From NCBI RefSeq assembly GCF_016464385.1, contig NZ_JADMLH010000027.1, forward strand, positions 1 to 64,000: a stretch of 64,000 nucleotides of DNA. The letters run 5' to 3'. This DNA is from Nucisporomicrobium flavum (GTDB lineage: Bacteria > Actinomycetota > Actinomycetes > Mycobacteriales > Micromonosporaceae). Under the pieces are notes generated by a model. That model made no database searches. It was not told where the DNA came from and saw only the letters and a program-made list of their open reading frames with translations. The stretch's first letter is position 1. Every line of letters starts with the position of its first letter. This document shows positions 48,996 to 56,894 of this stretch, piece after piece. The position numbers were made by a program, and so were the translations under genes.

Positions 48996-49825
48996 CCCCA
49001 CACCTCGCGGACCCGCTCGGCCGCGTCCGCCGCCTGCTCCCGGCCCGCCCGCGCGGCCGGGGCCCGGCGCGACGGGTCGAGCGGGTTGCGCCCGATCGCG
49101 GTCAGCGCTGCGTCGCTCGGGCTGACCACGGCGGACCGTACGCCGGGCCCGAGCGCCCGTGCCTGCGCCGCCGGACGGTCGGCGCGCCGGGCGGCGGCGA
49201 CCAGCGGCGCGACCACGACGACCCGGTCGTACCCCCGGGCCAGGTCGACGTTCGCCACCGACCGGACGCCGCCGTCCACGTAACGCCGGCCCGCCACCGT
49301 CATCGGTGGCCACACCAGCGGCACCGCGCAACTGGCGGCGACCGCGTCGATGAGCGACACCCCGCTCCGCGCGTCGAAGACGGCCACCTCGCCCGTCACC
49401 GCCTCCACCGCCGGCACCAGCAGCCGGGCCGCGGGCCACTCGTCGCGGCGTACGCGGGATGCGATGGCCCTGCGCCGCTCCGACTCCGGCACCGTACGGG
49501 CCTTGAGCGCGGCCCGTCCCAGCCGCGCCCGGCCCCTCGCGCGGCCACCCGGCCAGAGCGCGGCCAGCACGAAGCCGAGCAGCACCCGGGAACCGATGGT
49601 CGCGTTCGGATCGCCGCTGGTGTCGGCGAGCTCGTGCTCGTACAGCTCGGCGACACCGGTGCCACCGGTGAGCTGGGCGGCGACGACCGACCCGGCGGAC
49701 GTGCCGACGAACAGGTCCGCGGTGGTGAGGTCGAGACCCCGCTCGGCGAGGCCGTGCAGCAGGCCGATCTCCCAGGCGACCCCGGTGACGCCACCACCGC
49801 CCAGCACGAGTGCACGCTTCTCCAT
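48992..49825 (-). CDS. Patatin-like phospholipase
   Basis: A 277-residue patatin-family acyl hydrolase: oxyanion loop GGGGVTGVAW (about 9-18), nucleophile elbow GTSAGS (Ser about 47) and the catalytic Asp in YVDGGVRS. No signal peptide, so it acts on internal lipids or membrane inner leaflets. ATG 49825 (MEKRALVLGG) is chosen over a start six codons upstream. A terminal Ala/Arg-rich helix follows the domain. Confidence 0.92.
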   Translation of the reverse strand: MEKRALVLGGGGVTGVAWEIGLLHGLAERGLDLTTADLFVGTSAGSVVAAQLTGGTGVAELYEHELADTSGDPNATIGSRVLLGFVLAALWPGGRARGRARLGRAALKARTVPESERRRAIASRVRRDEWPAARLLVPAVEAVTGEVAVFDARSGVSLIDAVAASCAVPLVWPPMTVAGRRYVDGGVRSVANVDLARGYDRVVVVAPLVAAARRADRPAAQARALGPGVRSAVVSPSDAALTAIGRNPLDPSRRAPAARAGREQAADAAERVREVWG

Positions 49826-49963
49826 GTGCCCACTATCCCGCACCGGGGGTTTGCTGGTTTCGGCCAGCTATGTCTGTTTTCTTTGCGACGATGGCGGTTC
49901 GGGGCCGTGCGCCCGCGAGACCGCGCGCGCTCGGCCCAGCCGAGACCCGCAAAGGATTTGAGC

Positions 49964-50698
49964 ATGCGCAACGAAGTGCACGACGACAACCCGGCCGTCC
50001 TCGACTCGGTGGTCGCACGCCGCAACCGTCGCCGCAAGCAAGCACTGGCCGGGGTGGCCGGCCTGGCCGTCCTGGGTGCCGGGGCGTTCGCCGTGACGTC
50101 GCAGGTGACCGCTGAGACGCGGTCCCACGACACTGCCGCGGAGGCGCCGCTGCCGGCCGCGACCTCCTCGTCGAGCGCCGCCGACGCCACCTCCGGGCCG
50201 GCCTCGCCGGCCGCCGCCGGGCCGGCCTCGCCGGCCGCCGCCGGGTCGGCCCCGGCCGCCGCGGCGAAGCCGAAGACCACGCAGGAACAGATCGAGGCGG
50301 TCAAGGGCACGGCCGCGAAGAACACTGCCCAGCGCATCCGGCGGCCCCTGGCGGCGGCGGTGGACGCGGTCGCGGACGAGGACCTCACCGTCACGACGAT
50401 CGGCTCGCTGAAGGACGACAAGGCCACGATCAAGGTGGTGTCCGCGCGGCTCGACCTGACCGGGCAGCGTGAGCTCGGCTGGGTCGCCGGCAAGGGGGAG
50501 AAGGCCGGAAGCGCGAGCTGCACCCAGAAGATCCGGGTCAGCCCGGACTTGCCGGCGCGGCTGCGCCCGACGCTGCTGCTCTGCTGGCGGACCAGCGCGA
50601 GCAGGAGCGTCTACACCGTCGCCGTGAACCTGACGGGCAAGCCGTCCGTCAAGGCGAGTGTCGCCCAGATCGACAAGGCGTGGTCGGCGCTCTCCTGA
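49964..50698 (+). CDS. Hypothetical membrane-anchored protein
   Basis: A 244-residue protein with a basic N-terminus (RRNRRRKQ), one membrane helix (about 28-46), an Ala/Ser/Pro linker with a duplicated PASPAAAG unit, and an extracellular domain of about 130 residues (LTVTTIGSLKDDKATIKVV, ASCTQKIRVS, LLLCWRTSASRSVYTVAVN) with two cysteines. No family is recognised. It resembles the many single-helix proteins of unknown role in this group. Two strong hairpins follow the stop. Confidence 0.78.
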   Translation: MRNEVHDDNPAVLDSVVARRNRRRKQALAGVAGLAVLGAGAFAVTSQVTAETRSHDTAAEAPLPAATSSSSAADATSGPASPAAAGPASPAAAGSAPAAAAKPKTTQEQIEAVKGTAAKNTAQRIRRPLAAAVDAVADEDLTVTTIGSLKDDKATIKVVSARLDLTGQRELGWVAGKGEKAGSASCTQKIRVSPDLPARLRPTLLLCWRTSASRSVYTVAVNLTGKPSVKASVAQIDKAWSALS

Positions 50699-50711
50699 TC
50701 CTCCGTACGCG

Positions 50712-50811
50712 ATCGGCCGGCACCGGGAACGGGGCCGGCCGATTCGTTCGGCCGGCGTCCGCCTCCGGGCCGAACGGGCGGTGGCCCGGAGCGGATGCTC
50801 CGGGCCACCGT
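50712..50811. terminator. Two terminator hairpins between convergent genes
   Basis: ATCGGCCGGC (50712-50721) pairs with GCCGGCCGAT (50734-50743). Farther on, CGGTGGCCCGGAGC (50780-50793) pairs perfectly over 14 bp with GCTCCGGGCCACCG (50798-50811) around GGAT and is followed by TTTCG. They separate the 49964 gene from the convergent IPT/TIG gene. Confidence 0.85.
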
Positions 50812-50859
50812 TTCGTGCTCTGCGCTGTCATGAGGGTCAGATGAGGCTGTACCGGCCTA

Positions 50860-52626
50860 TCAGTACGGCGCGACGGTGAAGGTCGAACCGCTGGAGATGA
50901 TCGACGTGGCGTTGGCACCCAGCGTCGCGCCCGGCTCGGCGTCGGTGACCACCGCGACGGTGTAGGTCCCGTTGGCCGGGTCGCTCGTGTTGGCAGTGCC
51001 GCTCGCGGTGATCGTGTTCTGCAGGTCCAGCTGGCAGATGATCTCCGTGTCGCTGATGACCGTGACGCCGGTGCACTGGGTGACGGGCGGGTTGAGGTAC
51101 GTGCCCGAACCCACGGTGGCCTCGGCCGGGTCGTACGCATCGTTCACGAGGAACACGTGCGTGTCGTTGTCCAGCGGGGTGTCGCTGAACGTCAGGCTCG
51201 AGAAGCCGGCCCCGAGGATGTCGAGATAGGGCTGCGTACCCTTCGGCGCGGTGTTCGGCGCGACCGTGATGCCGTACGTGTAGGTGTACGGCGTGCCCGT
51301 GGCGACCTTCGTGCCTGCAGCGGTGGTGACGCTCACGTTCGCGGTGCCCGGCGCGTGCGCCGAGGTGTAACCGGTGAGCGTGTTGCCGTCGATCACGCGG
51401 ACCCGGGTCAGCGGGCTGCCGCCCACGGACGCGGTGACGACCGCGTCGGCGGCGGTCGGGAAGCCGGAACCGGTGATGGTCACCAGGCTGCCACCCTGCG
51501 CCGGACCCTGCGCCGGGGTGATCGTCGCGTCGACCGTGAGAGCCGGGGCGACCGTATAGCTGGCCGGCACGGCCAGCAGGGCGGCGGTCGGGCCGGTGCC
51601 GCTGTAGATGCAGACGTTGAAGGAGGCCGTGGTCTCGCCACCGCCGAGCGCCACGCCGGCCGGGACCAGGATCGCGACCTTGGTGTCAGTGATCTTGTTG
51701 ACGGTCGCCGACGAGACGATCGTGCCCGACTGCGGGTACGTCGCCGGGCAGGTGTCCCGGGTGAACGTCACCTTCGGCTGGGCGACGCCGCTCAGGAAGG
51801 CGTTGGTGGACGACACCGTGATGGTGTTCGTGCCGGCGCTCGGGCCGACCGCCGGGCTCAGCGTGACCGAGGGCAGTGCGCTGTACGTGCCGGTGCCGAT
51901 CAGGGTGCTGGTGCCGGCGGTGCCGTTGTAGAGGCACACGTTGTAGTTGTTCGGCGCCGTCAGGCCGGTCGGGGCGGTGATGGTGGCCGTAGCGGCGGTC
52001 GCGCCCTTCGTCGCGGTGGCGACGATGTTGGCACCGGTGGTCGTGTACGTCGTCGGGCAGGCCCCCGTGGAGAACGTGGCGCCCACGGAGGTCGCCGTGC
52101 CGATGAACGTGTTGCCGGCCGGCGAGCCGGTGGCGGTGATGGTGGTGGCGGTTCCGCCGGGGCCCGCGGACGGGCTGAGCGTCGGCGAGGCCAGCGCAAC
52201 GGTGTACGTGTTGCTCGAGTGGCCGATCACGGTGCCCGTGGTGGAGGTGGTCGCCGCGTTGTAGAGGCACAGCTTGTAGGCGCCGATGGGCAGGGCGGGC
52301 GCGATGAAGCTGCCGTCGTTGTCGTTGCCCACGCGGGTCACCGCGACGGCGACGTTGGTGGTGGTGTTCGAGGTGCCCGGGGCGGCCGCACACGAGCCGC
52401 CGCTCGGGGTCAGGCGACCGCTGTAGGTCGCGGAGCCGGTGAAGACGCCCGTGCCGCTGAAGGTCACGGTGTTGCCGCCGCCGGTAGGTCCGGTGGTCGG
52501 GCTGAGCACCACCGCGACGTCGGCCGCGAACGCGGGCGTGGCGGTCGCGAGCACGGCGGCCGCGATCACCCCGGTGGCGATCCCGGCTCGGGCGAGCCGC
52601 GATCGTGTGGACGTGGACTTGGGCAT
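50860..52626 (-). CDS. Secreted IPT/TIG-repeat protein
   Basis: A 588-residue secreted protein: signal peptide (about 1-35), then at least five immunoglobulin-like IPT/TIG units of 80-110 residues, each opening with a variant of LSPxxGPxxGGxTVTxxG, such as LSPTTGPTGGGNTVTFSGTG and ITPAQGPAQGGSLVTITGSG. Many Thr, Ala and paired Cys residues. There is no sortase motif, membrane anchor or enzyme domain. It is probably a structural or adhesion component. The ATG at 52626 follows TAGGAGG. The gene lies alone between terminators and the GH26-like gene. Confidence 0.85.
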   Translation of the reverse strand: MPKSTSTRSRLARAGIATGVIAAAVLATATPAFAADVAVVLSPTTGPTGGGNTVTFSGTGVFTGSATYSGRLTPSGGSCAAAPGTSNTTTNVAVAVTRVGNDNDGSFIAPALPIGAYKLCLYNAATTSTTGTVIGHSSNTYTVALASPTLSPSAGPGGTATTITATGSPAGNTFIGTATSVGATFSTGACPTTYTTTGANIVATATKGATAATATITAPTGLTAPNNYNVCLYNGTAGTSTLIGTGTYSALPSVTLSPAVGPSAGTNTITVSSTNAFLSGVAQPKVTFTRDTCPATYPQSGTIVSSATVNKITDTKVAILVPAGVALGGGETTASFNVCIYSGTGPTAALLAVPASYTVAPALTVDATITPAQGPAQGGSLVTITGSGFPTAADAVVTASVGGSPLTRVRVIDGNTLTGYTSAHAPGTANVSVTTAAGTKVATGTPYTYTYGITVAPNTAPKGTQPYLDILGAGFSSLTFSDTPLDNDTHVFLVNDAYDPAEATVGSGTYLNPPVTQCTGVTVISDTEIICQLDLQNTITASGTANTSDPANGTYTVAVVTDAEPGATLGANATSIISSGSTFTVAPY

Positions 52627-52774
52627 GCGAGGTCCTCCTACGGTCAACAGTGACCGCGTCGGTTGGGTGGGTGGGCCCGCGCGTGAGAACCAGTGCCGGG
52701 CCGTCTCAGCAGGGAGCGTAACTTGACGTATGCGGGGGATTGCGCAGAGTGACAAAGTTCAGTGGAATTGCACC

Positions 52775-53953
52775 CTACGTGCCGAACAGGGCCGCGTAGC
52801 GCGCCGCTGAGCGGGGGTTCTTGCGGCATGCGTCGTCCGTGCGGAACAGGCTGGACTGGACGCCGCCCTCGCCGCAGTCGGAGAAGTACGCCTCGTACGC
52901 CAGGTGGGCCGCGTGGGCCGCGAACCAGTCGTGCATCCATTGGACGTAGTCGGGGTTCTCGCGGCCGGCGTCCGCAGTGGGCACCACGCCCCACTCGCCG
53001 ACCGCGAACGGCTTGCCGTGGGCCCGGGCGAACTCGTACAGCCAGGTCAGGCCCTCCGGGCGGGCTGCCGTACGGTCGAATGCGGCCTTCGACGGCGACC
53101 ACGGGTAGTGGTCGTAGTTGTCGATCCCGATGATGTCGACGTAGTCGTCGCCGGGGTAGCAGTTGGTGCTCACCCCGCCGCACACGCCCGCCGGTGTGTT
53201 GTGCGCGTTGATCGTCCAGTCCAGCAGCACGTCGGGGTTCGTGGCCCGGATGTTGTCCGCGGCCCGCCGGTAGCAGGCGAGCCAGGTCCGCGGGTCGTCG
53301 GCGCGCCAGGACGACGTCTGCTCGTTGAACTCCCAGCCGAGGCGGACCACCGAGTCGCCCCGGTAGTGGCGGCGCATCAGCGTGCCGAACGCTCGCCACT
53401 GCTCGTCGTGGTCGCCGGCGGCGCAGGACGCGAGGTCGTCCTTCGCGCCGTCGGGCACCAGGCCCTGGGAGACGACGAGCACGCCGTCGAAGTCCGAGAA
53501 CAGGTCGAAGGTCCAGCCCGTACCGCTGGTCATGGTCTCCCACGAGCTGCGGTCGGTGTAGGTCTGCGCCACCCGGCAGGGGCGCCCGCGCGCCGTGCAG
53601 AAGGCCCGGACCGCGGCGGTGTCCAGGACCGGATCGCCGTTGACGCCGGAGAGGCCGTCCGCCCCCGGCCAGGCACCGTTCGCGCGATGCAGGGCGAGCT
53701 GCTGCCGGGCCGATCGGGGATCCGCTTTTCCGACGGTACGGGCAGCCGTCGGCGACGACGATGCCCGAGGCGATGCGGTGGCCGGCGGCGGACCTGAGGC
53801 GCTGACGGACGGGGCGGGGGTGGGCGGCCCCTCGAGGGCGGTGTCCTCCGGGGTCGTGGTGGCGACGCCGACGCCGAGCCCCGACAGCACCGCGATCACG
53901 GTCAAGCCGGCCAGTGCCAGCGACCGGCGCCCGCGCGGTCGTCCCTCGGCCAT
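52775..53953 (-). CDS. GH26-like glycoside hydrolase (mannanase-like), membrane-anchored or secreted
   Basis: A 392-residue protein: Arg-rich N-terminus, a hydrophobic helix (about 12-33), a Pro/Ser/Thr linker to about residue 80 and a TIM-barrel domain. VRLGWEFNEQTSSWRA carries the acid Glu of GH26-type enzymes (WEFN), and FAVGEWGVVP has the second Glu (nucleophile). DDYVDIIGIDNYDHYPW matches the GH26 loop before the nucleophile strand. It probably hydrolyses mannan or a mixed-linkage glucan. ATG 53953 is used. It is divergent from the Nudix regulator. Confidence 0.82.
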   Translation of the reverse strand: MAEGRPRGRRSLALAGLTVIAVLSGLGVGVATTTPEDTALEGPPTPAPSVSASGPPPATASPRASSSPTAARTVGKADPRSARQQLALHRANGAWPGADGLSGVNGDPVLDTAAVRAFCTARGRPCRVAQTYTDRSSWETMTSGTGWTFDLFSDFDGVLVVSQGLVPDGAKDDLASCAAGDHDEQWRAFGTLMRRHYRGDSVVRLGWEFNEQTSSWRADDPRTWLACYRRAADNIRATNPDVLLDWTINAHNTPAGVCGGVSTNCYPGDDYVDIIGIDNYDHYPWSPSKAAFDRTAARPEGLTWLYEFARAHGKPFAVGEWGVVPTADAGRENPDYVQWMHDWFAAHAAHLAYEAYFSDCGEGGVQSSLFRTDDACRKNPRSAARYAALFGT

Positions 53954-54028
53954 GCGCGAACCCCCCGGACGTCTTTGCCCCCATTCTGACAACTTCGTAC
54001 GGTTCCGGGGCCGGATTCGCGGCGAGGG

Positions 54029-54092
54029 TTGACCTCAGTGTGAGAACAAGCTAAGTTCTTCTCGGATCGAGTTGTACTGACTTTGAGAACAA
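54029..54092 (+). promoter_or_regulatory. Promoter and repeated operator of the Nudix-PurA module
   Basis: TTGACC (54029-54034), a 17-base spacer and TAAGTT (54052-54057) form a sigma-70-type promoter. TGAGAACAA occurs at 54041-54049, inside the spacer, and again at 54084-54092, 43 bp (four helical turns) apart; AAGTTCTTCTC (54053-54063) supplies an inverted half. This suits autoregulation by the Nudix-HTH protein encoded next; binding is inferred. Confidence 0.55.
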
Positions 54093-54106
54093 CCTGGGAG
54101 GCGAGC

Positions 54107-54856
54107 ATGGACGAGCGGACGTTCCTCGAGGGCTACGACCCGGCCGGCTTCCCGGCGGTCGCCGTGACGGTGGACGTCGTCGCCCTGACCATCCGCGACG
54201 GCCGGCTGCACGTGCTGCTGGTGGAGCGGGGCGCGCACCCGTTCGCGGGGTGGCGGGCGCTGCCCGGCGGCTTCGTGCGCGACGAGACGCTCGACGCCGC
54301 GGCGCTGCGGGAGCTCGCCGAGGAGACCGGCCTGCGGCCCGGCGAGGGCGCGCTCGACCGGGTGCACCTGGAGCAGCTGCGGTCGTACGGCGACCCCGGG
54401 CGTGACCCCCGCATGCGGGTCATCTCGGTGGCGTATCTGGCGTTCGCGCCGAGCCTCCCCGATCCCCGGCCCGGCAGCGACGCCGCTGGTGCGTTCTGGG
54501 TTCCGGTGGACGAGGTGGCCGAGCTCGCCTTCGACCACGCCGCCGTCCTCGCCGACGGGCTCGACCGCGCCCGCGCCAAGCTCGAGTACACGCCGCTGGC
54601 CACCGCGTTCGTCGGCCCCGAGTTCACCATCGCCGAGTTGCGCGCGGTCTACGCCGCGGTGTGGGGCGAGGAGCTGCACGCCGGCAACTTCCACCGCAAG
54701 GTGCTCTCCGTTCCCGGCTTCGTCGAGAGCACCGGCGAGACAGCACCCCGCGCCGGCGAACGCGGCGGCCCCAAGCCCCGCCTCTACCGCGCCGGCGACG
54801 CGCGTCTCCTGCACCCCGCGCTTCTGCGTCCGGCCAGGGAGGACGGGATCCGGTGA
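54107..54856 (+). CDS. Nudix-type transcriptional regulator (NrtR-like)
   Basis: A 249-residue protein: Nudix domain (about 20-150, Nudix box ending RELAEETG) fused to a C-terminal winged-helix domain (about 160-235, EYTPLATAFVGPEFTIAELR and YAAVWGEELHAGNFHRKVL). This is the NrtR architecture; in that family the Nudix domain binds ADP-ribose-type ligands and the wHTH represses NAD-related genes. The Nudix box here is largely complete, so catalysis cannot be excluded. ATG 54107 follows GGGAGGCGAGC. First gene of a coupled four-gene module. Confidence 0.9.
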   Translation: MDERTFLEGYDPAGFPAVAVTVDVVALTIRDGRLHVLLVERGAHPFAGWRALPGGFVRDETLDAAALRELAEETGLRPGEGALDRVHLEQLRSYGDPGRDPRMRVISVAYLAFAPSLPDPRPGSDAAGAFWVPVDEVAELAFDHAAVLADGLDRARAKLEYTPLATAFVGPEFTIAELRAVYAAVWGEELHAGNFHRKVLSVPGFVESTGETAPRAGERGGPKPRLYRAGDARLLHPALLRPAREDGIR

Positions 54857-54900
54857 TGTCCGACTGCACCGAGCATCGCTCAAGTAAGAGGGGGACGGCC

Positions 54901-55917
54901 GTGACGGCGAGGGCCAGGAGGACACACCCAGCAGACTCAGTGATGTCCTTCGAGGACGCTGTGCGGGCGATCGGGCGCGCCAGGGCCTTTCCTGATCTGT
55001 TGAGCGGGGAGCTTGCGGTTGTCGACCCGGGCTACGCGTACCGGATGCTTGTCAAGATCGTGCACCCGGATGTCGTGCCGGCCGCTCGGCGGGCGACCGC
55101 GACGGAGGCCGCCGCGAAGCTCTCCACGTTGTGGGCGCGGGCGCAGAACCGGACCCTGACCACCCGGCGGGCGACCTACCGCCTGGGTGACCGGTTCGCG
55201 AGCGGTGACCTCGCCGACCTGTGGGAGGCCGGCGACGACGCGCTGCTGAAGCTCCCGCGGCAGCCCGGCGACAACGACCTCATGCGGGCCGAGGTCACCG
55301 CGCTGACCACGTTGTGGCGCGACGGCGATCCGCGGCACCGGGCCTACGCGCCCCGCCTGATCGAGTCCTTCACCCACGAGGACGACAAGGGCTGCCGGCG
55401 CACCGCCGCGATCCTGGAACGGCAGCGGGGGTTTGTGCCGCTGACCGGCCTGGAGCGCCGCCTCGACCCGCGCGACGTGGCGTGGATGTGGCGGCGGCTG
55501 CTGACCGGCCTGGGCTGGGCGCACCGCGCGGGCGTCGTGCACGGCGCGGTGCTGCCGGAGCACGTCCTGATCCACCCGGGCGAGCACGGCCTGGTGCTCG
55601 TCGACTGGTGTTACAGCGTGGCGCCGCTCGGCACCGTGCCGGCCGTCGTCGCGCGGCACCGCGCCGCGTATCCGCCGGAGGTGCTCGGCAAGCGGCCGGC
55701 CACCGCGGCCACCGACATCTTCATGGCGACCGGGCTGATGCTGCGCCTGATCGACGACCCGCCCGCGCGGATGCGGCGCTTCGCAGCGGGCTGCCGCTAC
55801 GACTCGCCGCGCATGCGCCCCCGGGACGCGTGGAAGCTGCTCGCCGAGTTCGACGAGCTGCTGGAAGACCTGTACGGGCCGCGGACGTTCCGTCCGTTCG
55901 CCCTGCCGACCCGATAG
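54901..55917 (+). CDS. J-domain-like protein fused to a pseudokinase
   Basis: A 338-residue protein. Residues about 15-80 resemble a J domain, with the HPD motif in VKIVHPDVVP and flanking helices (AYRMLVKIV, AAAKLSTLWARAQ). Residues about 90-335 have a protein kinase fold (FASGDLADLW glycine loop, LLKLPR lysine), but the catalytic loop is HGAVLPEHVLI without the HRD Asp, while the metal Asp is retained as VLVDWCY. It is therefore a likely pseudokinase or an atypical phosphotransferase. GTG 54901 is preceded by GAGGGGGA; an ATG at 54856 overlapping the Nudix stop (TGATG) is possible. Fourteen bases separate it from the next gene. Confidence 0.8.
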   Translation: MTARARRTHPADSVMSFEDAVRAIGRARAFPDLLSGELAVVDPGYAYRMLVKIVHPDVVPAARRATATEAAAKLSTLWARAQNRTLTTRRATYRLGDRFASGDLADLWEAGDDALLKLPRQPGDNDLMRAEVTALTTLWRDGDPRHRAYAPRLIESFTHEDDKGCRRTAAILERQRGFVPLTGLERRLDPRDVAWMWRRLLTGLGWAHRAGVVHGAVLPEHVLIHPGEHGLVLVDWCYSVAPLGTVPAVVARHRAAYPPEVLGKRPATAATDIFMATGLMLRLIDDPPARMRRFAAGCRYDSPRMRPRDAWKLLAEFDELLEDLYGPRTFRPFALPTR

Positions 55918-55931
55918 CAGAGGAGATCATC

Positions 55932-56894
55932 ATGGGAAGTGGACGCTGGTCCACCGACGTGTACTCGGCCGCGGCCTCCTACCGCGCCGCCACCGGCACG
56001 AGCGCCTTCGCCTACAGCGACAGCGGCGCCCGGAAGGCCCACCCCGCCCTGGACCCGCTCGGGGTCGCCGCGCGGGAGAGCCGGGACAGCGACGAGCACC
56101 CGGACAGCACGCCCATCGCCGTGCTGTTCGACGTCACCGGTTCGATGGGCACCGTCCCGCGGACGCTGCAGACGAAGCTGCCGCAGCTGCTGGGCCTGCT
56201 GACCCGCAAGGGGTACGCGACCGACCCGCACATCATGTTCGGCGCGGTCGGCGACGCCACCTGTGACCGGGTGCCGCTGCAGGTCGGGCAGTTCGAGTCG
56301 GACAACCGGATGGACGACGACCTGGCCCGCATCGTGCTCGAGGGCGGCGGGGGCGGGCAGCGCACCGAGTCGTACGAGCTGGCCATGTACTTCATGGCGC
56401 GGCACACCAGCCTCGACAGCGTGGCGAAGCGCGGCCGGCGGGGCTACCTGTTCCTGATCGGTGACGAGATGCCGTACGGGCAGGTCAAGCCGAAGGAGGT
56501 CAGGCGCTTCATCGGCGACGACCTGCGCGAGCCGATCGGCGTCGAGCAGATGATCGCGGAGCTGCAGCGCACCTTCGACGTGTACTTCATCGTGCCGACC
56601 GCGGCCGGCTGGGGCGGGGACGCGCAGATCCTGGCGCACTGGAAGCGGCTGCTCGGCCAGCAGGTCATCGAGCTGGACGACCTGGACGCGGTGTGCGAGA
56701 CGATCGCGCTCACCGTCGGGCTGGGCGAGGACGCGATCGACCTCGACGCCGGGCTGGCCGACCTGGTGGACGTCGGTTCCGCCGCGGGTGCCTCGGTCGG
56801 CCGGGCGCTCGCGCCGATCGGGTCGGGCCGGGGTGCCGTCGTCCGGTCCAGCGTGGACACCGGCTCGGCCGGGTCGGGGAACGAGCGGCTGTGA
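55932..56894 (+). CDS. VWA-like protein with DxTGSM metal site
   Basis: A 320-residue cytoplasmic protein. PIAVLFDVTGSMGTVP (about 60-75) is a MIDAS-type metal motif (DxTxS variant) of a von Willebrand A-like domain, and GYLFLIGDEMPYG is the later strand and metal loop. The central DDLARIVLEGGGGGQRTESYEL segment and long conserved flanks distinguish it from ordinary VWA proteins. A Gly/Ser/Ala tail ends the protein. It starts with a good AGGAG, and its stop overlaps the start of the adenylosuccinate synthetase gene (GTGA). Its role is unknown; it may scaffold the J-domain kinase and the PurA-like enzyme. Confidence 0.82.
   Translation: MGSGRWSTDVYSAAASYRAATGTSAFAYSDSGARKAHPALDPLGVAARESRDSDEHPDSTPIAVLFDVTGSMGTVPRTLQTKLPQLLGLLTRKGYATDPHIMFGAVGDATCDRVPLQVGQFESDNRMDDDLARIVLEGGGGGQRTESYELAMYFMARHTSLDSVAKRGRRGYLFLIGDEMPYGQVKPKEVRRFIGDDLREPIGVEQMIAELQRTFDVYFIVPTAAGWGGDAQILAHWKRLLGQQVIELDDLDAVCETIALTVGLGEDAIDLDAGLADLVDVGSAAGASVGRALAPIGSGRGAVVRSSVDTGSAGSGNERL

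Noticed and set aside
51157..52653. Plus-strand open frame of about 500 codons opposite the IPT/TIG protein
   Set aside because: Shadow of the Thr/Ala-rich repeats; no domain, no ribosome-binding site.
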